Below are positions 1 to 8,605 of a stretch of DNA of 36,461 bases, one piece after another. Origin of the DNA: SHZI01 sp038214295 (GTDB taxonomy: Bacteria > Pseudomonadota > Gammaproteobacteria > Steroidobacterales > GCA-2729495); assembly GCA_038214295.1 (NCBI GenBank), contig JBBQSA010000033.1, forward strand, positions 1 to 36,461, written 5' to 3'. A program made the position numbers and the translations under genes. The notes beneath the pieces were generated by a model that did not search any database, was not told the DNA's origin, and was given only the letters and a program-made list of their open reading frames with translations. Position 1 is the first letter of the stretch, and each line of letters opens with the position of its first letter.

Positions 1-1179
1 CTGACCGACCGGCGGGCCAAGCCGGCGGTGTACTTTGGCGGCCGCTTCCGCATTGTTGATTTCGCACTGTCGAACTGCCTGAATTCGGGTATCCGGCGGA
101 TCGGCGTCATTTCCCAGTACAAGAGCCACAGCCTGCTGCGGCATGTGCAGCGCGGCTGGGGCTTCCTGAAGAGCGAAGCGAACGAGTTCATAGACCTGTT
201 GCCCGCCCAGCAGCGCGTCGGCGAGGAGCAGTGGTACCGGGGTACGGCTGATGCCGTGTGGCAAAACCAGGACATCCTCGACAGCTACGATGCCGACTAC
301 ATCGTGGTACTCGGCGGCGATCACGTCTACAAGATGAACTACGCCCTCATGCTGGCCGACCATGTCGACAAGGGCCGTGAATGCACGGTCGCCTGCATCG
401 ACGTCCCCCGCGAGGAGGCCCGCAGCTTCGGGGTGATGGCGGTCGACGATCAGTGGCACATCAGCGACTTTGTCGAGAAACCTGCCGACCCACCCGGAAT
501 GCCCGGCAACAGCGACCGGTCGCTCGTGAGCATGGGGATCTACATTTTCAACGCGCGTTACCTGTATGCCGAGCTGGAGCGCGACATGGCCGACCCAGCC
601 TCGAGCCATGACTTTGGCAGAGACATCATCCCGCGCGCGGTCCAGACCGGCAACGCGGCGGCACATCCCTTCGCGATGAGCTGCGTCGGCAGCGCCCCGG
701 GCACGGAGCCCTACTGGCGCGACGTGGGCACCATCGACTCGTACTGGGATGCCAACATCGACCTCACGGCCACCGAACCGCAGCTCAACCTGTACGACAC
801 ACAGTGGCCGATCTGGACCCACCAGGGACAGCTGGCACCGGTCAAGTTCGTGCACAACGAGGAAGGCCGCTGCGGTATGGCGGTGGAGTCACTGGTCTCC
901 AATGGCAGCATCATTTCAGGCTCGGTACTGCGATCGGTGCTGTTCTGGTCGGTACGTGTGCACTCCTACGCCAGCGTCGAATGGTCTGTGCTGTTGCCCG
1001 GCGTGAGCGTGGGGCGCCACGCTCGCCTGCGGCGCGTGATCGTTGATCGTGGGGCTGCCATCCCCGACGGCCTGGTCGTGGGTGAAGACGCCGAAGCCGA
1101 CGCCCGGCGCTTCTTCCGTACCGAAAGCGGCATCACGCTGGTGACCCGCGCGATGCTCGACAAACTGCCCAGCCAGTAG
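1..1179 (+). CDS. glgC: Glucose-1-phosphate adenylyltransferase (GlgC), 5'-truncated by the window edge
   Basis: This enzyme makes ADP-glucose from ATP and glucose-1-phosphate, the committed step of bacterial glycogen synthesis in the cytoplasm. The frame is open from base 1, so the gene enters from outside the window. About 392 residues are visible, against roughly 420-430 for the family, so only a short N-terminal piece with the nucleotide-binding start is missing. Visible family segments include GGRFRIVDFALSNCLNSGI near the start, WYRGTADAVWQN, VLGGDHVYKMNY, the glucose-1-P-side segment DFVEKPADPP and YWRDVGTIDSYWDANIDL. The C-terminal part is the left-handed beta-helix region (SIISGSVLRSVLFWSVRVHSYA). 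The GTG at 28 is internal and is not the start. No glgA or glgB follows; the next gene is convergent. Confidence 0.95.
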   Translation: MTDRRAKPAVYFGGRFRIVDFALSNCLNSGIRRIGVISQYKSHSLLRHVQRGWGFLKSEANEFIDLLPAQQRVGEEQWYRGTADAVWQNQDILDSYDADYIVVLGGDHVYKMNYALMLADHVDKGRECTVACIDVPREEARSFGVMAVDDQWHISDFVEKPADPPGMPGNSDRSLVSMGIYIFNARYLYAELERDMADPASSHDFGRDIIPRAVQTGNAAAHPFAMSCVGSAPGTEPYWRDVGTIDSYWDANIDLTATEPQLNLYDTQWPIWTHQGQLAPVKFVHNEEGRCGMAVESLVSNGSIISGSVLRSVLFWSVRVHSYASVEWSVLLPGVSVGRHARLRRVIVDRGAAIPDGLVVGEDAEADARRFFRTESGITLVTRAMLDKLPSQ

Positions 1180-1217
1180 CCTCGCTGCTTCACGATCCCC
1201 TGATCGCCACGGCGATG

Positions 1218-1233
1218 GCGTGCTTCCGCACGC
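1218..1233. other. Short stem-loop between convergent genes
   Basis: GCGTGC-TTCC-GCACGC is a perfect 6-bp stem with a 4-nt loop in the 61-bp gap between the stop codons of glgC and the minus-strand glucanase. It could stop transcription in both directions, but neither side carries a T-run, so a terminator role is only a guess. Confidence 0.25.
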
Positions 1234-1240
1234 AGCTGCT

Positions 1241-3394
1241 TCAGAACGGGTAGTAGCCCGCCCCCTGGTAGACATTGGAATTGCACGGGCTTCCGGCCAG
1301 TGTGCCGCACAGGCCGTAGCGTGGGGCGCGGAACTTGTCCCACAGTCCCCAGCCATCGTCGTTACCCTTCCAGGCTTCGTCGAAGGCCTGGAAGATGAAA
1401 ATCCTGACCGGGCCGCCCTGGGTGCCCTGCCAGCCAGCCAGCAGGTCGTGGTGCCACTTGGCGTTGACCGGGTTGGCGGCGTAGGTTTCTATCGGCGATG
1501 ACGTATTGGTTTGCACTGCCTTCCAGCCGATCTCACCGATCACGATCGGCAGCGAGGCGCCAATGCTCACCGTGTTGCCGCTGGCATTCCTGTACAGGTG
1601 GGCGGAAACCGAGGCGTACTCAGCCTGGGCCTGGGCAAGCGAGGCGTTCATCATGGCGGCCGCCCGTGCCGGACCCGCCGGCGTGCCGGTCTGCTGCCAG
1701 TTCCAGAACACGTAGCCCAGGAATGGATAGGTGTGGGCGGAGACAAAATCGATCGCGGCCAGGACCGGGTCCGGCTGGTAACCGGGCAAGCCGCCGCTGT
1801 AGAACGCAGCGATGTCGTCCGTGGTGACCGGCTGGACAACCTGGCTCCGCACGGTCTGCACATAGCTCAACAGGCAGGAGATGGTGAGGCCGGTGCCGAG
1901 CGACGTCTCGTTGCCCACACTGACGGTCACCACGTTCGGGTACTGGTTGGCCAGCTGGATGCCGGTCGCAACCTGGGCCGAATTGACTGTGTCCACGCAG
2001 GACAGCGGGGTCGGCCCGCGCAGGAAGATGCCCTGCTGGAATTTCATTTCCGGGTAGTTCGCCGCGGCGAGCCTGAGGATCTTGTCAGAAACCGCATCGG
2101 CGCCAAACAGCCGGAGCAGGTTGAAACCGGCGTTGTGCAGCAGGCCAAGATCCTGCAGCACGCTGGCGTCGCTGGGGACTTCACCGACTCCCGGCCCTCC
2201 GGCCCGGAACGCGCTGTAGTTGACCGCTTTCCCGGTCGTGTAGATGGCCGGCAGCGGGCGGATCGTGAACTGGGAGCCAGACGACCCGGCACCAGGCCCC
2301 GGCGGCGCACCAAGCAGCTGGCGGAACAGCGTGGTGTCCTGCGCATTTACCGAGCCGTTGCAGTTGAGGTCGGCCGCGTTGTACGTGGGCGCAACGCTGG
2401 GCTGGCCGAGCCGCTGGCGGAACAGCGTGGTGTCCTGGGCGTTCGTGGCACTGTTGTTGTTAAAGTCGCCGTCGCAGCGGTTACCGAAACCGTCGTTGTC
2501 GGAGTCGCACTGGGCGCCGGCCCCGCTGTTGTTGGCCAGCAGCCGGCAGTTGTCGCAGAGGTCACCGCGCGCATCGCCGTCGGTGTCCGCCTGGTCGGAG
2601 TTAGCCACAGCGGGGCAGTTATCCACGCTGTCGGCAATGCCGTCTCCGTCGGCATCGGGCGTCAGGGACTGAAAGACAATGTTGTCGTAATAGACACCGG
2701 AGTTGCCATACTGCCGCGACACGCTCTGGAAGCCGAACTGCAGGATCTGGCCACTCAGCGCCGGGTCACTGAGCTGGAACGACAGGACGTGCGTGCTCCA
2801 GTTGGTGGTACTCAGCGTCTGCGCGTCGAAGGTGGCCCGGTATATGGTCGCGAAGCTATTGTTCGGATCGAGCGTACGTATGAAAGCGATGCAGTCCGAG
2901 ATAGCGACCGTGCCGCACCCATTGGAGGAAGGCAGCTTGGCGTCGAAGGTCAGCGTCCAGGTGGCACCAATGTTGGCAGCGGCGATCACCTGCTCCTGGA
3001 AGACGCTGCTCTGGACAAAGTCGAACGGCGAGGTGGCGTCCCTGTGGCCATCGGCAGTGGCGCAGCAGTTGTAATCGCTGAAGGCATTGAGGTACTTGGC
3101 ACCCTGGGCACCGCCCCCCTCGCCACTGGCAACGGCTGAAAACGCCCCGGTACCGTTGGGCGCCGCAAAGTTGCCGTAGAATGACTTGAACGCACCATAG
3201 GGCGGACTGGCGCCGGTATTGCCGTTGTAGACAGTGCCAGCAACCTGGAAACCGACGCCACTGAGCGCTGTACTATTGGCCGCGGTCAGGGCCTCGAAGT
3301 TCTGGCTGTAACTGGCCAGCGCCGCCCAGCCGGACTGCGCAACGAGCAGCGCGGCAAGGGTTAGCAGGAGTCGACTGGGGAAAAGGCTTTTCAT
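1241..3394 (-). CDS. Secreted GH17-like glucanase with thrombospondin type 3 and dockerin-like repeats
   Basis: The product is about 717 aa. The start at 3394 is chosen because it gives a clear signal peptide (MKSLFPSRLLLTLAALLVA, cleavage near GWA-A); the 30 upstream in-frame codons look non-coding. Residues ~27-245 form an uncharacterised beta-rich, possibly carbohydrate-binding domain. Residues ~246-310 are Asp-rich calcium-type repeats like thrombospondin type 3 (DADGDGIADSVDNCP). Residues ~308-362 contain two dockerin-like units sharing NAQDTTLFRQ. Residues ~375-717 resemble glycoside hydrolase family 17 (beta-1,3-glucanases): VSVGNETS gives the likely acid/base Glu496 and VIGEIGWK the likely nucleophile Glu621. 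The role would be extracellular or periplasmic beta-glucan cleavage. It is convergent to glgC and divergent from the aldo/keto reductase. The exact substrate is not determinable; a GH17/GH5-like assignment is an inference from the two Glu motifs. Confidence 0.8.
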   Translation of the reverse strand: MKSLFPSRLLLTLAALLVAQSGWAALASYSQNFEALTAANSTALSGVGFQVAGTVYNGNTGASPPYGAFKSFYGNFAAPNGTGAFSAVASGEGGGAQGAKYLNAFSDYNCCATADGHRDATSPFDFVQSSVFQEQVIAAANIGATWTLTFDAKLPSSNGCGTVAISDCIAFIRTLDPNNSFATIYRATFDAQTLSTTNWSTHVLSFQLSDPALSGQILQFGFQSVSRQYGNSGVYYDNIVFQSLTPDADGDGIADSVDNCPAVANSDQADTDGDARGDLCDNCRLLANNSGAGAQCDSDNDGFGNRCDGDFNNNSATNAQDTTLFRQRLGQPSVAPTYNAADLNCNGSVNAQDTTLFRQLLGAPPGPGAGSSGSQFTIRPLPAIYTTGKAVNYSAFRAGGPGVGEVPSDASVLQDLGLLHNAGFNLLRLFGADAVSDKILRLAAANYPEMKFQQGIFLRGPTPLSCVDTVNSAQVATGIQLANQYPNVVTVSVGNETSLGTGLTISCLLSYVQTVRSQVVQPVTTDDIAAFYSGGLPGYQPDPVLAAIDFVSAHTYPFLGYVFWNWQQTGTPAGPARAAAMMNASLAQAQAEYASVSAHLYRNASGNTVSIGASLPIVIGEIGWKAVQTNTSSPIETYAANPVNAKWHHDLLAGWQGTQGGPVRIFIFQAFDEAWKGNDDGWGLWDKFRAPRYGLCGTLAGSPCNSNVYQGAGYYPF

Positions 3395-3535
3395 ATATGA
3401 CCTGCGCAGGCAGCGGGTGAGTAGAGGGCATTTAAACAACCCACCCCACCAGGCTGCCTTGATCCTGAGGGCAGAGTCGCCCATTGCGGTGAGCGATTAG
3501 ACTTAAGGCCCCGAATCTGGCCTGATTTACGACCT

Positions 3536-4480
3536 GTGAAGTCAATCTCCCTTGGTACCGGCACACTGACGACGAGCCGTATCGCGTACGGTTGCATGCG
3601 GCTGGCCGGCCCGTGCACGGCTGCAAACCTGACGTTGGAGGTCAAAGCTAGAGGCATAAAAGCGGTTCGGGCGGCCTTCGAGTCCGGATTCACCTTGTTT
3701 GACCTGGCGGACATCTATGGAGGCGGTGCGGCGGAAATCGTTCTTGGCGACGCGCTGCGCGAACATCCGGAGATGCGTCCGCAAATGGTGCTCTCGAGCA
3801 AGTGCGGCATTCGCCAGCAAGGCGTTCCCAGCGCTGACGCGCCCTATCGCTATGATTTTTCCGCCGACTACATTGTTCAATCCTGCGAGGGCTCGCTGGA
3901 GCGAATGGGCGTCGACGTCATCGATCTGTACCTGCTTCACCGGCCTGACTACCTGATGAACCCCGATGAAGTGGCGGACGCGTTCACCCGGCTGAAATCG
4001 GCGGGCAAGGTTCGCGAATTTGGCGTGAGCAACTTTCGTCCGTCGCAGGTTACGCTGTTGCAGCAGGCGTGCCCCATGCCACTCACGGTGAATCAGGTTG
4101 AAATCAGCCTGCTGAAACTTGACCCCTTCGACGATGGCACGCTCGATCAATGCCTATGTGAAAAGATCACCCCAATGGCCTGGAGTCCCCTTTCCGGCGG
4201 ACACCTGGCCGACAGTGCCCCCATCGACAGGAGTCTTCCGGAATATTCGCGCCGGTCGACACTCCGGAAAACGCTGGATGGCATCGCCCGTAGTCACTCC
4301 ACGAGCCGTTCCGTCGCCGCCCTGGCCTGGTTGCTGAAGCATCCAGCCGGGATCGTGCCGATCATCGGGTCGACTGACGTCGCGAACATCCAGGCCAGCG
4401 CCCGGGCCGCGGACCTCGAACTTGGCCGCGAGGAGTGGTACCGGCTGATGGAAGCCGGCCGCGGCGAACGACTGCCCTGA
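3536..4480 (+). CDS. Aldo/keto reductase (YdhF-like)
   Basis: This is a 314-aa NADPH-dependent TIM-barrel oxidoreductase of the aldo/keto reductase family, cytoplasmic. The usual catalytic tetrad is visible: Asp56 and Tyr61 in LFDLADIYGGG, Lys89 in SSKCGI and His135 in LYLLHRPDYL. Later segments GVSNFRPSQ and VNQVEISLL match the family, and PIIGSTDVANI near the C-terminus is the cofactor phosphate-binding segment. The start is a GTG at 3536, since an in-frame stop lies just upstream and no ATG gives the complete N-terminal strand; no good Shine-Dalgarno sequence precedes it. The substrate is unknown. It stands alone between a divergent glucanase and the opg operon. Confidence 0.9.
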   Translation: MKSISLGTGTLTTSRIAYGCMRLAGPCTAANLTLEVKARGIKAVRAAFESGFTLFDLADIYGGGAAEIVLGDALREHPEMRPQMVLSSKCGIRQQGVPSADAPYRYDFSADYIVQSCEGSLERMGVDVIDLYLLHRPDYLMNPDEVADAFTRLKSAGKVREFGVSNFRPSQVTLLQQACPMPLTVNQVEISLLKLDPFDDGTLDQCLCEKITPMAWSPLSGGHLADSAPIDRSLPEYSRRSTLRKTLDGIARSHSTSRSVAALAWLLKHPAGIVPIIGSTDVANIQASARAADLELGREEWYRLMEAGRGERLP

Positions 4481-4637
4481 ACAAGGGACACACAATTGTC
4501 AACAGGATGGCACCCAATGCAGTAGGCTGTTGGCGGTCAAGCCCTGGACCGCAAAAGGTCCCGAAATTCAGCCGGATCAGACCTGGGTTTGGTTCAAGCA
4601 CAGCCCTTGGCGGACGGGATTCGGAACTGGCAAACTT

Positions 4638-4689
4638 CGCGGGGGCGACGGTGACCCCCGTGCAACCACCGTTCGCCGCCCAAAGGCGG
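4638..4689 (+). promoter_or_regulatory. Structured leader upstream of opgG (two hairpins)
   Basis: The 256-bp gap before opgG carries two stem-loops close together. CGCGGGGG (4638-4645) pairs with CCCCCGTG (4655-4662, one G-U). CCGCC (4676-4680) pairs with GGCGG (4685-4689) around a CAAA loop. The element GACGGTGACC near 4647 is echoed by AACGGTGACC near 4692. No T-run follows, so this looks more like a structured 5' leader than a terminator. The opgG start itself has no strong ribosome binding site. Confidence 0.3.
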
Positions 4690-4736
4690 GTAACGGTGAC
4701 CCTCTGAGTTCCAGTTCGCTTTCCTTGGTATTTTTC

Positions 4737-6245
4737 ATGTCGCCTGTCGCCTCCCGCCTGCTGGCCCTGACCCTTTTCTGTCTCGCCACCACGGTGCAGG
4801 CCTTTAGCCTGGCCGATGTCGCCCTCCGCGCCGAAAAGCTGGCCCAGGACAGATACCGGGAGCCGCAGAACGACCTGCCGCGCGACCTGATCGAGCTGAA
4901 TTACGACCAGTACCGCGACATCCGCTTCAACCCCGCCAAGGCGATCTGGCATGCCCAGAAGTTGCCCTTCGAGCTGCAACTGTTTCACCCGGGCCTGTAT
5001 TTCACGCAGCCGGTCAGGATCAACCTGGTACGCGGCGGCGTGAGCCGGCCGCTGGGTTTCGACCCGACGTTCTTCAACTATGGCCGCAACAGGCTCGACA
5101 CCAGCCAATTCAGGGACCTGGGCTATGCCGGCTTCCGGGTGCACTTTGCGCTCAACAAAAAGAGCTTCAAGGACGAGCTGCTGGTGTTTCAGGGCGCCAG
5201 CTATTTCCGTGGCGTGGGTGCCGGTCAGCGTTACGGCCTGTCAGCGCGCGGCCTGGCGGTGGATACCGCAGTCGCCTCGGGTGAGGAGTTTCCCACCTTC
5301 CGTGAGTTCTGGGTGGAAACCCCGACGGCCAACGCCAGGGAGTTGGTGATCTACGCCCTGCTCGACTCGCGCCGCGTCACCGGGGCCTACCGCTTCAGGC
5401 TGCAGCCGGGCAGCCGCACCGTGGTGGAGGTGACTTGCCGACTCTTCCTGCGCGAGGCCGTGGACAAGCTTGGCCTCGCCCCGCTGACCAGCATGTTCTA
5501 CCGGGGCAGCAACCAGTACCGCGGCGGCGAGGACTACCGGCCCGAAGTGCACGATTCCGACGGCCTGCTCATCGCCAACGGCAATGGCGAGTGGATCTGG
5601 CGGCCGCTGGTCAACCCGCGCCGCCTGCTCGTCAGCAGCTTTAGCCTGAACAATCCCAGGGGCTTTGGCCTGATGCAACGGCGCCGAACCTTCGGAGCCT
5701 ACGAAGACCTGGAAGCCCGCTACGATCTGCGTCCCAGCGCCTGGGTCGAGCCCACGGGCAACTGGGGCGCGGGCCGGGTGGAACTGGTCCAGATTCCGAC
5801 GCCCGACGAAACCAACGACAACATCGTCGCCTATTGGCTGCCGAAGGAACTTCCCGAGCCAGGCAAGGCCATAGACCTGGCCTATCGCCTCTCGTGGCAG
5901 GACGACTTGCGTGTACCGCCACAAGTGGCCAGCGTGCTGCAAACACGGCGTGGTCACGGCTATGTGAAAGATGACGACGACAGCGTGCGCCTGCTGGTGG
6001 ATTTTGCCGCCCCGCCGGCCAATCGCGGCCCCAAACCCGTGCCGATCACCAGCACCCTCTGGCTTGACGACAACGCCACGCTGATCGAGCGCCAGACCTA
6101 CCCGAACGAGGTCACTGGCGGCTGGCGCATGAGCTTGCGCTTCAAGCGCCTCGACGACAGCAAGCCGGTGGAGATGCGTGCTTCCCTCTTACGCGGTGCA
6201 GCCCAGGTATCGGAGACCTGGAGCTATATCCTGCCGGGCGAGTGA
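4737..6245 (+). CDS. opgG: Glucans biosynthesis protein G (periplasmic OPG protein)
   Basis: OpgG (MdoG) acts in the periplasm on the beta-1,2-glucan backbone of osmoregulated periplasmic glucans, together with OpgH. The 502-aa length is close to the roughly 510 aa of E. coli OpgG. Starting at ATG 4737 gives a signal peptide (MSPVASRLLALTLFCLATT, cleavage after VQA); the 69 in-frame codons upstream have no protein character. Family segments include FSLADVALRAEKLAQDRY, LPRDLIELNYDQYRDIRF, FGLMQRRRTFGAYEDLEARY and the beta-sandwich C-terminus ending in RGAAQVSETWSYILP. The stop codon overlaps the opgH start by one base (TGATG), so the two are translationally coupled. Confidence 0.95.
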   Translation: MSPVASRLLALTLFCLATTVQAFSLADVALRAEKLAQDRYREPQNDLPRDLIELNYDQYRDIRFNPAKAIWHAQKLPFELQLFHPGLYFTQPVRINLVRGGVSRPLGFDPTFFNYGRNRLDTSQFRDLGYAGFRVHFALNKKSFKDELLVFQGASYFRGVGAGQRYGLSARGLAVDTAVASGEEFPTFREFWVETPTANARELVIYALLDSRRVTGAYRFRLQPGSRTVVEVTCRLFLREAVDKLGLAPLTSMFYRGSNQYRGGEDYRPEVHDSDGLLIANGNGEWIWRPLVNPRRLLVSSFSLNNPRGFGLMQRRRTFGAYEDLEARYDLRPSAWVEPTGNWGAGRVELVQIPTPDETNDNIVAYWLPKELPEPGKAIDLAYRLSWQDDLRVPPQVASVLQTRRGHGYVKDDDDSVRLLVDFAAPPANRGPKPVPITSTLWLDDNATLIERQTYPNEVTGGWRMSLRFKRLDDSKPVEMRASLLRGAAQVSETWSYILPGE

Positions 6246-8554
6246 TGACGGCAAACCAGCCCGTGGGCGCCGACCCTCCCCACGCGATATTCGACCGTCG
6301 GCTTCAGGCAGCCCTGGGGCCTGAGGCCCCGGAGGGGCTGATCCAGCGCCATGCGCAGGGGCAGCCGCGACTGCTCACCACGCCGCCACTGGCACGCGCC
6401 AGCATGCTGTTTACGCCCTGGACCCCGAATCCGCTGCGCCGTCTGGGCAGCGCTATTGGCCGACTGTTCACTGGCAAGCGGGGGCTCGCTGCCGCCACGC
6501 GCTCGCCGAGGCCGCCGTCGGCGCGGCAGAAGGCGTCGGTCTGGCGAGTGGCAGCACGCAACCGGCGAGCGGTGCTGATGTTCCTGACTCTCGTGCAGGC
6601 GGTGGCCGCCACCAATGTCATGCGCTCGGTACTGCCCTACCACGGCACCCTGGCGATCGAGCACTGGCTGATGGGCGCCATTCTGGCTCTTTACCTGGTG
6701 CTGTTCATGTGGGTGGGACTGGGATTCTGGACGGCCCTGATGGGCTTCTTTGTCCTGCTGCGTGGAAAGGATAAATACGCCATCAACGCCTCGGCCACCG
6801 AGACTGTGGTGGTGCCGCCGGATCAGCGCTGCGCAATCCTGATGCCGATCTGCAACGAGGACGTGGCGCGGGTGTTTGCCGGGCTGCGCGCCACGCTGGA
6901 GTCGGTAGATCGCAGTGGACATGCGGGATGGTTCGACTTCTTCGTGCTCTCCGATTCCTCCGACCCCGATGTGCGGGTGGCCGAGCTGGAAGCCTGGCGC
7001 GACCTCTGCGTGGCAGTGGGGGGCTATGGGCGGGTGTTCTACCGCCGCCGTACCCACCGCATCAAGCGCAAGAGCGGCAATGTGGCCGACTGGTGCCGCC
7101 GCTGGGGCAGCCGCTATGCAACGATGGTGGTGCTCGACGCCGACAGCGTGATGAGCGGCGCCACGCTGGTGCGGCTGGTGCAGCTGATGGTTGCCAACCC
7201 CGGTGCCGGCATCATCCAGACCGCGCCGCGGGCCGCGGGGCGGGAAACCCTGTATGCACGCATCCAGCAGTTTGCGACACGCGTCTATGGCCCTTTGTTC
7301 ACCGCCGGCCTGCACTTCTGGCAACTGGGTGAGAGCCACTACTGGGGGCACAACGCCATCCTGCGCGTCGCGCCCTTCATGCAGCACTGCGCCTTGGGTC
7401 GCCTGCCCGGCAAAGGGGCGATGGCGGGCGAGATTCTCAGCCATGATTTTGTCGAAGCAGCGTTGATGCGCCGGGCCGGCTGGAGTGTGTGGATCGCTTA
7501 CGATCTGGCCGGCAGCTTCGAGGAGATGCCGCCCAATCTTCTGGACGAACTCAAGCGCGACCGCCGCTGGTGCCAGGGCAATCTGCAGAACTTCCGCCTG
7601 TTTTTTACCCGCGGGCTGCACCCGGCCCACCGCGCCGTGTTCATGACGGGCGTCATGGCCTATCTCTCGGCCCCCTTGTGGTTCCTGTTCCTCGCGCTCT
7701 CCACCGCCTTGCTGGTGGTCAACGCGACAGTGGACCCGGTCTATTTCAGCGAGCCCAATCAGCTGTTCCCTGACTGGCCGCGCTGGCACCCGGAATGGGC
7801 GGTCAGCCTGTTCTCGCTTACTGCGGGCCTCCTGTTCCTCCCCAAGTGGCTGGCGGGACTCCTGGTGTTGCTCAGGGGCAGCGAACGCCGCTACTTCGGC
7901 GGTGGACCACGCCTGCTGGTCAGCCTGCTGCTGGAAATGCTGTTCTCGGCCTTGCTCGCACCGGTGCGGATGCTGTTCCACACCCGCTTCGTGCTCACCG
8001 CACTGCTGGGCATTTCGGTGGGGTGGAAGTCGCCAGCCCGCAGCGACAGCCAGACGCCTTGGGGCGAAGCACTGGCACGGCACGGCCTGCACACCCTGCT
8101 GGGTGCAGGCTGGCTGTACGGCGTCTACAGCATCGAACCGGCCTTTATTCCGTGGCTGGTTCCGGTGGCTGGCGCGCTGCTGATGAGCATTCCCGCTTCG
8201 GTCTATTCGAGCCGCGTGTCCTGGGGGCGGGCAGCGCGTATGGCAAGGCTGTTCCTGATTCCTGAGGAAGCCAATCCCGCGCGTGAGCTGCGCAGGCTGA
8301 AGGTGCTCCTGGCCACTGCCGCCGATTACGGGCAGGGCTTTGCCCGCGCACTCGGCCACGCCCCCACGCGGGCACTGGTAATGGCGACGGCCCCGATCCG
8401 GGCCCGGCCGGTGATGCTGAACAAGGCCGAACTTGGCGCGCTCGAACAGGGCGACTATGCGGGTTTGGACGCTATAAGCCGCAACCGCATCCTCGCCAAC
8501 CGGCCCGCCCTGGCTGCGCTCAGTAACCGGGATGAGGTGGTCCTTGGCGAGTAA
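6245..8554 (+). CDS. opgH: Glucans biosynthesis glucosyltransferase H
   Basis: OpgH (MdoH) is the inner-membrane family 2 glycosyltransferase that polymerises UDP-glucose into the linear backbone of periplasmic glucans and moves it across the membrane. The 769-aa length is somewhat shorter than the ~850 aa of E. coli, mostly in the cytoplasmic N-terminus. Membrane segments lie near residues 108-125 and 141-172, with several more after residue 455. The catalytic domain shows FFVLSDSSD, the UDP/metal-binding DAD at 298-300, Asp401 in SHDFVEAALMRR and the RRWCQGN motif near 440-446. The ATG at 6245 overlaps the opgG stop; a GTG at 6242 is the alternative. In the AcvB/VirJ-type gene downstream, the first likely start is 51 bp on. 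Confidence 0.95.
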   Translation: MTANQPVGADPPHAIFDRRLQAALGPEAPEGLIQRHAQGQPRLLTTPPLARASMLFTPWTPNPLRRLGSAIGRLFTGKRGLAAATRSPRPPSARQKASVWRVAARNRRAVLMFLTLVQAVAATNVMRSVLPYHGTLAIEHWLMGAILALYLVLFMWVGLGFWTALMGFFVLLRGKDKYAINASATETVVVPPDQRCAILMPICNEDVARVFAGLRATLESVDRSGHAGWFDFFVLSDSSDPDVRVAELEAWRDLCVAVGGYGRVFYRRRTHRIKRKSGNVADWCRRWGSRYATMVVLDADSVMSGATLVRLVQLMVANPGAGIIQTAPRAAGRETLYARIQQFATRVYGPLFTAGLHFWQLGESHYWGHNAILRVAPFMQHCALGRLPGKGAMAGEILSHDFVEAALMRRAGWSVWIAYDLAGSFEEMPPNLLDELKRDRRWCQGNLQNFRLFFTRGLHPAHRAVFMTGVMAYLSAPLWFLFLALSTALLVVNATVDPVYFSEPNQLFPDWPRWHPEWAVSLFSLTAGLLFLPKWLAGLLVLLRGSERRYFGGGPRLLVSLLLEMLFSALLAPVRMLFHTRFVLTALLGISVGWKSPARSDSQTPWGEALARHGLHTLLGAGWLYGVYSIEPAFIPWLVPVAGALLMSIPASVYSSRVSWGRAARMARLFLIPEEANPARELRRLKVLLATAADYGQGFARALGHAPTRALVMATAPIRARPVMLNKAELGALEQGDYAGLDAISRNRILANRPALAALSNRDEVVLGE

Positions 8555-8605
8555 GGAGGGGAGGACCGGGTCCGCGCACAGAGAAAACCGAGGGCGCTCC
8601 CCGAC

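Noticed and set aside
2300..2460. Repeated DNA segment resembling a short repeat array
   Set aside because: The repeated stretch encodes the two dockerin-like NAQDTTLFRQ units inside the glucanase; it is coding, with only two units, and is not a CRISPR array.
1511..3139. 542-codon plus-strand frame opposite the glucanase
   Set aside because: No recognisable domain and a biased Arg/Gly/Val composition; the minus strand carries signal peptide, repeats and catalytic motifs.
6224..8359. Long minus-strand open frame opposite opgH
   Set aside because: It is a shadow of a GC-rich gene: the composition is Gln/Arg/His-heavy with no domain pattern, while opgH on the other strand has all its motifs.
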